From NCBI GenBank assembly GCA_022414725.1, contig CM039462.1:97851161-97915160 (forward strand): a stretch of DNA of 64,000 bases, read 5' to 3'. Source of the DNA: Microglena sp. YARC. Its lineage: Eukaryota > Chlorophyta > Chlorophyceae > Chlamydomonadales > Chlamydomonadaceae. A model generated the notes under the pieces. The model saw only the letters and a program-made list of their open reading frames with translations, was not told where the DNA came from and ran no database searches. Shown here in pieces: positions 56,231 to 64,000 of the stretch (the first letter of the stretch is position 1; each line of letters begins with the position of its first letter). The position numbers and the translations under genes were made by a program.

Positions 56231-57895
56231 ATTATCCTATCCGTTTTACTCCTACTGTTTGTGTGTGTGTATTTTTTTGTTTGTTTGTGTTCGGATGGAG
56301 GACTCACTGACCATCCACCCCACTGTACAACATATTAGCTATGCATGGCTTGGTAAAGGAGGTACAGGCTGTACCGTAAAACACAGTTAGCTTTTACACC
56401 AAGACTTCAGGCAGATCAGAACAGGGCCCAAACAGAATTCCATTTTTCTTTTGCCAAGTCACGGCCTGGTCACCCTGATATATCCTATCACCTTTGCCTC
56501 AGACAGTTGTTGCCCATCAGATTAGCTGCCTTCTATCTTTTGGCATATTATTATGGTTTGTGTGTGTTTCATTGCATGGTCTATCAGCCTTTAGGCTGCC
56601 CACCATCTGTGTGCATAGTTAACTTGAACTTGGTTACATAGCTTCAGCCAGCAATTTGGCTGCTCGCCGTCTTAGGCAGTAAAAACAAGTATTACCAGGG
56701 AAATGTAAACGCGAACAAAACACTTTTTCTTTTCATTTTGCAATGTTGTTTTCATTTTTTTCTCCACCCTTTCTGATAAAAACAGTAAAAAATATTCGGT
56801 TCATAGTTTTATAGGGTTTTTCTTTTGAGCGATGTGTCGCTATTAGCGATGAAACCCATCGCTTTCGAGATTGGCCTAGCGATGAAAGCGGTTTGAGCGA
56901 TGCACCTAGATCTGGCCAGCCCAGCAGACTCAGCCAGGGAATCCAGGGGCCTGGCCTGGGCAGTCACCTGCCTGGAACATTCCAAGTTCCAACCGCTACT
57001 ACTAGAACCTAGAAACCCTGACACGACCGTTACACAACAGGCCAAAGGCGAGGGGTCGCTTCGACGTCCTTTCAATTTTGCTTCCCTACCAGTCCCTGCA
57101 GTGAAATTGTCTATTCCGGCATTTATCGGATAACACATCCGTATGCACTCGGATGATCAGTGTAGTTGCTCCCCCCTAACACGGTCGTGGCCAAACAAAT
57201 CCGTTGAGGCCCAATCTCTTCTCTTCCTCCTGCGCTATCATTCTTCCTCGCCCGCTGACTGCTTTTCCATCCCGGAAATCATAGTCTTGGCCAAACATCA
57301 GTCGCTTATGAGCGCTCATTCTGAAGCTTTTCCTCCACGACTCTTACAACTGCTGCAGTTGAATTGAATGCTTGACGCCCATTTTTTCACTCGCAACATG
57401 AATAAAGCTCTGACTGGGCGAGCCAATGTCAGCCAATGCTTTGCACTGGGCGAGGATGCGTTCCCTTCTGCTCGCTGTCGGCATTAACGCCTGACAATTT
57501 CGTACGTCATGAGAGCTGCTCCCACCTGTTTCCTCCTACCCTTTCAGTCCAGCGCGGGCATAGCTGATGGGCATCGCATTTATTCCTGCTGCGATGTGCT
57601 TGTTTTGTAGGAGCCGACCTATTGTTGGGTTGATGAGTGGGTGGGGGGGTCCGCTCGCGAGATGCTGCGCCCAACATGCTCCCCCGTTGCTGTTTCCCCT
57701 TGCATTCTCACTTCTGGCGAACCTGACAGGAAACGTGGGGAGGAGCCAAGGAGGTCCCGCCGTCGGTTCGACCCTGACCCCCCACCCCCCACCCACACAC
57801 ACACACCAAAATGAGGCCAAATGGAAATAGCGATAAGTAGCTAGGAATCTACCAGGTCCAGATGGCTCCGGAACCAGTATAGCTATAGGAGGGGG
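56230..57895. other. Intergenic; dispersed-repeat copy
   Basis: A 'taacttgaacttggttacat' and 'cagccagcaatttggctgct' copy lies at 56,618-56,675. Open frames at 56,900-57,370 and 57,540-57,830 have no recognisable motif. Confidence 0.5.
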
Positions 57896-57903
57896 GGGGG
57901 GGC

Positions 57904-59520
57904 TCAAAAACGAAAAGAAAAACCCTGCAGTTCATACCTATAGAAAAATACTTCATCCACTCTCCTCTTACATCCATGGATGAACAAATGAAACTTCTTT
58001 CGACTTTCACCACCTGGTATGCATAGCAGGTAATATTGTGGAATCATTTCGCTCTCAGATTGGGAAATCAGGCTCTGATGCTTTATTCTCGAATTCAGCA
58101 AGGCCTCGTAAGCACAAACAAAGACCACATGGTGTTCATCTTGAACTGTTCCATAATCACAAAGGTTATTCACCCGATCCTTCCAAAGAACCATTGGACG
58201 TTTACATCTATTAGTTTCCACCTGTAGGTAGTTTGAGGATGTTCTAAATCTAGACATATTACACACCACCTTAGGTAGGTGTAGGTATCGGATGAGATAA
58301 TTAAGCATCTCAGTTTTCCCACGAGGAGGACATCCAAGTCTGGTAAATAACATTCTTCCTTCCTTGTGATCCCGAGCTTTCATCTGTCGGGCGCGTATCT
58401 GATTCCTTGGTGCTATAGTAAAAGAAAAGATGATAGAAGAATAGGACTTTTTCTACTTTGTTCCAGTTAACTGGTCTAGGTTTCAAAGGTCTAACACCTA
58501 CATGTAAATTGGTGGCCAAAGATTCATCCTGGGAATCTTCCAAGGAGTAAAACGTCGCTAGGGCATCAGCCACATCCTTGCTCCAATAGTCTTTGCGTTC
58601 TCTGGCCATATTGAGATCGGCAAGGGCAACGTGCCAACGTCCCTCATCTTTCAAGAGTTACTATTACAGTATTTCACAACGGAATTCCAGAAACTTATCA
58701 CTGATTTCAACCAGTAATAGTGAATTGGGAAATGACCTGTATCTTTTAACGCAATGTGTGAAGGGACAGATCGCTTCACTCTTGAGACACGTTTGATAAA
58801 TCCAGCATGCCCCATGTGGATATCTGTAGATGCTACTTGTCTCTGCTGGTATCACCAAGAAAATGTTGAATGAGACCAGTGCTCCAGATTTGAGAGCCAT
58901 ACATTCCAGCAGATAGGGCAAAAGACTGGAACAGCCGAAGCATGGCGTGTGGTCTATCCTTAACTGCATACTCTTCACCAGTACCTGTAACACGCTTGAT
59001 CCCGGCCAAAAAAGTTCAAGCTGCATATTCAGAAGCATGTTTCATGCATCCTTTCTCATTCAATACCACACCAAGGTATTTGAAGCTTTAAACTCAGAAA
59101 CCCTCTCCAGACTTCGATCGTTCAAACGAAATTCCTTAGAGGGTTCCTCATAGAGGTTAGGGTTTTAAACCATAAACTGAGATTAATTAACGTTAACTGC
59201 GAGTCCCTTGTCTTTAGCACACCATACACAGCCAATTTATCCAGCATCTTTGGCAAAGTAAACATGGGTAGCAAAAACGATGTTAAACACACTGGATGTG
59301 AAATGCAATCGCAGTGCTGATTCACTGTTATGGACTGGGTATTGCAGGTTTTCCCAGACAATTCTGGACTGCTCACCATCTTCCAATTCCAAGTCTCCCC
59401 GTGTAAATATGTAATATCCTCGGAACACCAGGGAGCATACTAAGCGGATTAGACAGTTTAAATACTTGTCCAGGAGGGTGACAATAAAAATACAAATAAA
59501 TAAATAAATATTAACTTCCA
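57904..59520 (-). mobile_element. Decayed LINE (reverse transcriptase and zf-RVT-like end)
   Basis: Minus-strand frames read, from high to low coordinate: a segment ending VYFAKDAG (59,240-59,290) at the position of the catalytic FADD box, where FATH is seen; then EEPSKEFRLNDRSLERVSEF and a 'YLGVVLNEKGCMKHASEY'-like thumb, across frames (59,030-59,160); and finally VQDEHHVVFVCAYEALLNSR (58,080-58,140), typical of the zf-RVT end. Several frameshifts and stops separate them. The catalytic residues appear lost, so it cannot move itself. Confidence 0.65.
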
Positions 59521-59529
59521 AGGTATGTC

Positions 59530-59735
59530 ACAATGACACTTCTAAGGACGTGGGGTTAAGGGAACCGGCTCGTAAGTATGCGATGGACGGGCTTACATCG
59601 CACCTAGAGTCCAGTTACCATGCCGGTCGACATAGGAGGGTGACACTAACTATGTCTGCCATGGTGACTTTCCCCAGCTGCAGCGTGCGGGAGGGTCCCC
59701 TGGACACCTCGCCCCTCCTGGCGTTATGTTTGTTT
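59530..59735 (+). mobile_element. Possible old SINE-like fragment
   Basis: 'ggggttaagggaaccggctc', 'gtccagttaccatgccggtc' and 'ctggcgttatg' resemble parts of the SINE body in mixed order. Weak. Confidence 0.25.
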
Positions 59736-61129
59736 TTTTATGTACAATGAAAGGGCCAGCAGAAACCAGAGCTGATAAAGTTGTGGGGTTTAGGTGAATG
59801 GAAGAACATTGCAATCTCATCGAAAGTTGTCTTCAATTGCGAAACTGGCGAACAGCCAAATTGCCGGCCAGAGCCATACGACCAAGTTCAAGTAGGCGAC
59901 CCAAATGTAACACATACAATTACATACTGTACTGCGGAGAGAGGTGCAGTCGTGCATATTATACTATCCATGTTTACAAAGCCTGCAGACGACGGGCAGC
60001 CTGTAGGCTGATATACCATGTAACAGAGCAAATTAAATAAATATCTCAGATACACAATAGTCCAACAAGCATTTGCAAAGCCAATGATTCATCCCAACAC
60101 ATAAAATAATTAATTTATATTAAATGGTCTCCATGCCAGCACGTAATTGGAAGACCCCCATCTACGTTTTTCACATTACACAACAAGGCAAAATGTAGTA
60201 CCCTCCTACTTCGCACCATGGCGCTCCTAGGAGCTTTTACGGTGCTACTAAGAGTTTTTCTGCCTCAGATGCACCATTACATCAACGCCTTTCCTTTTCA
60301 GCCCTTCCTGTCACGGTTGAGCAAGTCCCTTAGCCTATTTGGCCTACTCCGGACTGGCAAACATACCATGGTGCTACCTGGTGCTACCAAGATACCACAT
60401 GCATTATATGATTATTTCATGTTTGTATTTCATATTTCCTCCCAAATAAGCCTACAAAGACTCAAACGCAGCACCCACGACACACTATGGTGCATAATTT
60501 AGAAATTTAAGAATACCAAGCTCACATACAGGAATCGGTACATCCCAAATAAAATGGTCAAATGAAAAATCCGTATACGGATTCAATTCAGTCCAACACA
60601 GGGCGTCAGTGAGCACAATGATACCAATGAAATCAAACAACCATAAATTGAGTATAAAAACACAATAACAGCAGTGTTTTTAACAGCAGTGTTTTTAGTT
60701 TGTGCAACGCATCGCAAATCGTGCGACTAGGTGCAACCCCAGTGTGACACACTACCCCGGAACCCCCTTGGGGCCCCACGCTTCGCGCTCCACCATGCGA
60801 TGGCTTCTCAACAATCCTGGAATCAGGCTTGAGTAGCCCAAGTAGCTACTCAACCTGGCCTACAGAAATCTGAAATCAAAACACAATAACATATTTGAAA
60901 TGGTGATAATAATGCTCAGGGGAGTGGAGTAGTAGTGTTTATACTACCCATGTTTACTCTGCCGGCAGATGGTGAGCAGCCTGAAGGATGACAAACCATC
61001 ACTCATATAATCCATGAAATGAGTTGGACATGGTTTGGTAAGCCATATCCAATGAAATGCCAATCAAAAATGTATCAGAATGTTGGAATAAACAACAGGA
61101 GAGACCACTGCTGCCTCTACCCTAGTCAA
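59736..61129. other. Intergenic, dispersed-repeat fragments
   Basis: 60,285-60,360 has 'cagcccttcctgtcacggtt' with 'agcctatttggcctactccg', also at 63,130. 60,700-60,740 'gtgcaacgcatcgcaaatc' matches helicase intron sequence at 4,957. No gene is seen. Confidence 0.5.
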
Positions 61130-61620
61130 AGTTTTTCAAGGAGGATAGTTCGACCTGGTCTTCGTCAAAATGAAGTACACCAGGGTAGTTCTCCCCAGTC
61201 CTCGCCAAGATGAAGAACACCAGTCAAAATGAAGTACACCAGGATAGTTTGACCTGGCCTTCGTCAAAATGAAGTACACCAGGGTAGTTCACCCTGGTAC
61301 TCGTCAAAATGAAGTACACCAGGGTAGTTCAACCTGGTCTTCGTCAAAGTGAAGTACACCAGGGTAGTTCAACCTGGTCTTCGTCAAAATGAAGTACACC
61401 AGGGTAGTTCACCCCGGTACTCGTCAAAATGAAGTACACCAGGGTAGTTCAACCTGGTCTTCGTCAAAGTGAAGTACACCAGGGTAGTTCAACCTGGTCT
61501 TCGTCAAAATGAAGTACACAAGGGTAGTTCACCCCGGTCCTTGTCATAATGTAGTACACCAGTCAAATGAAGTACACCAGGGTAGTTCAACCCAGTCCTT
61601 GTCAAAATTAAATTCGCGAT
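61130..61620. repeat. 40-bp minisatellite
   Basis: About twelve units of 'agggtagttcaacctggtct' plus 'tcgtcaaaatgaagtacacc'; some are shortened. Confidence 0.92.
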
Positions 61621-61989
61621 ACCCAAAATTGTGGCACACTCCCTTGAACTAGTACGGTTGATGGATAGACTGAAGTACGTCCGCCTACAGTACAGTGTAC
61701 GGTTGGCGGATATACTGAAGTACATCTGCCTACAGTACATCAAACTCCCCTCAGGAGGTGGATGCATGGTTGGCAGACGTAGATCAATACATCAAGCAAC
61801 CATACTAGAAAATCAACTTTGTTCAAGTTTACATTTGTCCTGGTAATTGTATTTTTACTGCCAAACACGGCGAGCAGCCATATTGCTGGCTGGAGCCATG
61901 TAAACAAGTTCAAGATCTTGAACATCAACTTTCTTGCGGGCTCCCATCCACACCCACAGATGAGCCCAGAGGCAGCCATGGAGTTCCTC

Positions 61990-62470
61990 CCTGCTGGCCT
62001 GGGGCCCAAGGAAGAGCCTTGCCAATAGAGCTTTTTAGTTCAGGGCACCAGTCTACATCCCATATACACCGCAGCATGTACATCCTCAGGGGCAGTACAT
62101 TAATATGTCGGGCGACCATTCTTGTACACACACAATTCCTGGGGGGCTCACATTCCTGCTGGCCTGGAGCCAAAAAGAGAGCTCCGAAAGTACATGTTGT
62201 TGCTAGCTGGCACACTGGAGTGCACACTGGTTGGCTGGTGGTGAGGGGCCATTGTTGCTGGTGCCTGCTGCACTTAGTACCTGCATCTTTGAGTTCAGTT
62301 CTTCCCCTACCAAACATTCACCCCTGCTGGCCTAGATACCAGGACAGAGCTCCTACCGTACATGTTGTTGCTAGCTGGCACACTGGAACGCACACTGATT
62401 GGCTGGTGGTGGTGGTGGGTTGTTGTTGCTGGTGCCTGCTGCACTTGGTACCTGCATCTTTGAGCTCAGT
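61990..62470 (-). repeat. Tandem copies of the minus-strand gene's terminal exon end
   Basis: On the minus strand, 'aacaacatgtac' with 'ggagctct' and 'ggccagcaggggtgaatgtt' recurs at about 62,285-62,370, 62,140-62,200 and 61,990-62,030, spaced about 165-185 bp. The first repeat keeps the stop context. 'ttggctggtggtg' and 'gtgcctgctgcacttggtac' lie between. Confidence 0.7.
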
Positions 62471-62477
62471 TCTTCCC

Positions 62478-63600
62478 CTACCGAACATTCACCCCTGCTG
62501 GTCTAGAGCCCAGGGCAGAGCTCCGACCGTACATGTTGTTGCTACCTGGCACACTGGAGCGTGCCACGCCTGCTGCCCCGGGCGACTGCATCTTCGAGAA
62601 GTTCTGGGCCAAGCGGTCCACACTTGACGGACTAGAGCGGCCATACTCCACCGAGGGTGAGCGCCCAGGTGCCCCGTAGCGACCCGACGCAACAGGCCTG
62701 GGTAGGGTCAAGGGTCAAGGGGTGGAGTGTGTATAGGGTGTGAGGTGGGTGCGAGTGGGGTGGGTGGGAGGGAGGGGGTGAGAGGGGCAGCAGGCCTGGA
62801 TAGTTTCAAGGGTCAAGGGGTGGAGTGTGTATAGGATGTGGGGTGTTTGTGGGGTGAGCGAAAGGGGGTGGGAGGGGCAGCAGGCCTGGGGACGGGGTGC
62901 AGGGGCGTATATTGAGAGGATGACACATACCTCTCTTGTCTTGGGCCCATAATGGCCTGCATTCACAATGTAATGCAATATATCGCCCCCCAGCCCCTTC
63001 CACGACCCACCCACCCATATACACACTCCTGCCCGCCAGCCTGCCCGCCCCCCACCAACCCGTCCCAGGCACGAGGACACGAGGGACGTATACTGAGAGG
63101 CAATGCTTTCTTGATGCTTTTTCTTTTTAGCCCTTCCTGTCACGGTTGGGCAAGACCCTTTAGCCTATTTGACCTACCTCTGGACTGGAGCTTACATACA
63201 TACATACGTACATACATACTACATACAAGAGGAAGTCAAGCATCGCTATCATTTACACAGGAATCTAGAACAATTACCAGCACCAGCACCACCACCACAA
63301 GCAGCACCATTATTTCCAGCACAACCAGCACCACCACCGGCACCAAAAGCCTCCACCCATGCCAACTCCAACTTACCTTCTCTGTGGTGAGGCTGAGACA
63401 TACGCCCCACGTGAGGCTGCTGGCATATCTACTGATGAGCGAACCCCTCCCGACAAGATAGATGCTGGCTTAGACCCTGATACCCCGGATCCCACGGGAC
63501 GTGCTGGAACTTGAGAAGAAGGGGGCCTTGGACGAGAGGGAGAAGCTGAGATGGGGGCTGAAATTGACACTGAAGATTGTGCTGTCAAAAGTCGTCGAAC
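62478..63600 (-). CDS. Unrecognised Ser/Pro/Arg-rich protein, last two exons
   Basis: Minus strand. Exon 63600-63377 starts after 'cctcttcctccaccag' and reads RLLTAQSSVSISAPISASPS to YVSASPQR. Its donor is gtaagt. It joins in phase 2 to exon 62697-62478 (PVASGRYGAPGRSPSVEYGR, then SSPSSVDRLAQNFSKMQSPG) and ends PAGVNVR-stop. The region is low-complexity and probably disordered, with many SP and RS sites; no domain is seen. The rest of the gene lies beyond 64,000. Confidence 0.68.
62698..63376 (-). repeat. Intron with extra copies of the 3' splice site
   Basis: On the minus strand the real acceptor 'gaccctacccag' plus 'gcctgttgcg' at 62,697 is preceded by 'gaaactatccag' plus 'gcctgctgcc' (about 62,796) and 'ccgtccccag' plus 'gcctgctgcc' (about 62,887). 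The copies run into C-rich sequence. A dispersed element fragment lies at 63,125-63,190, and 63,190-63,230 is (TACA)n. Confidence 0.72.
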
Positions 63601-64000
63601 CTGGTGGAGGAAGAGGCGGTAATGAACGTATGGTCCTAATCTAATCAGGGATGATTAGATGAAGCGCACCATTTAAACGAAACCCAATTAATGAATATGT
63701 TATAAACGTCGTTTGCAATAGATGTCTGCTGTGCCACCGTTTTTAATTTCCAAATAAATTTCATTGGGGGGAAGTTGTTGGCAGAAGTGCAGTTACCTGG
63801 TACTGTTATCTACATTTACCTTTACCTTCAGTTACCTTTACTTGGTACGGTTACAGGAACCTTAAGGCCTCCCCCAAGCTATTCAAAATCACTCAGTGAC
63901 CCGCAGTGACCATAATTATTGTTGGGACAGCCGCTGCGAGTTTGCGAGCGATTCCGGGCGATTGCGAGCCATCATTTTTTTAATTCTTCCGTTTTTTCAT
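63601..64000 (-). other. Upstream intron of the minus-strand gene, nothing recognised
   Basis: AT-rich sequence with 'gttacctttac' repeats near 63,800-63,850. No exon was identified. Confidence 0.45.

Overview
The window is eukaryotic nuclear DNA: protein-coding genes are split by GT-AG introns, and introns and intergenic DNA are crowded with minisatellites, tRNA-derived SINEs, MITEs and LINE remnants. Gene style (small exons, long repeat-rich introns, a glycine-rich DED1/DDX3 helicase, a secreted DUF1254-like protein) suggests a green alga, perhaps a chlamydomonadalean such as Dunaliella. That assignment is inference. A run of about 1,000 N lies at 12,826-13,825, and about 13.8-19 kb has the ragged small indels of poorly polished assembly.

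Layout: (1) 1-6,489 (+), the 3' part of a DED1/DDX3 DEAD-box RNA helicase, six exons joining in phase to a stop. (2) 6.5-18.8 kb, repeats, a hAT-like MITE, the N gap and noisy tandem arrays. (3) About 18.9-40.5 kb (+), one large gene whose ten visible exons encode a coiled-coil and Ser/Pro-rich disordered protein I do not recognise; its introns hold the most striking DNA in the window. (4) 43.9-49.1 kb (+), a DUF1254-like gene with a signal peptide, possibly frameshifted. (5) 52.4-55 kb (+), the 3' end of an unrecognised gene with a Cys-rich C-terminus. (6) 57.9-59.5 kb (-), a decayed LINE. (7) 62.5-63.6 kb (-), the last two exons of an unrecognised Ser/Arg/Pro-rich protein. I see no operon-like relation among these genes.

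The main discovery candidate: many intronic arrays are not random minisatellites. Each unit is a copy of an authentic exon edge: either the end of an exon plus its 5' splice site, or a 3' splice site plus the start of an exon. I find this at about fifteen exon edges in four multi-exon genes on both strands. In one case (132-bp units, 20,378-21,003) the array is exactly in frame, so different acceptors would give proteins with 0-4 extra 44-residue repeats. In another (34.3-36.6 kb) the first ~25 nt of the intron resemble the first ~25 nt of the next exon, and an upstream copy still carries the apparent unspliced exon-exon junction, as expected if the intron arose by tandem duplication of coding sequence.
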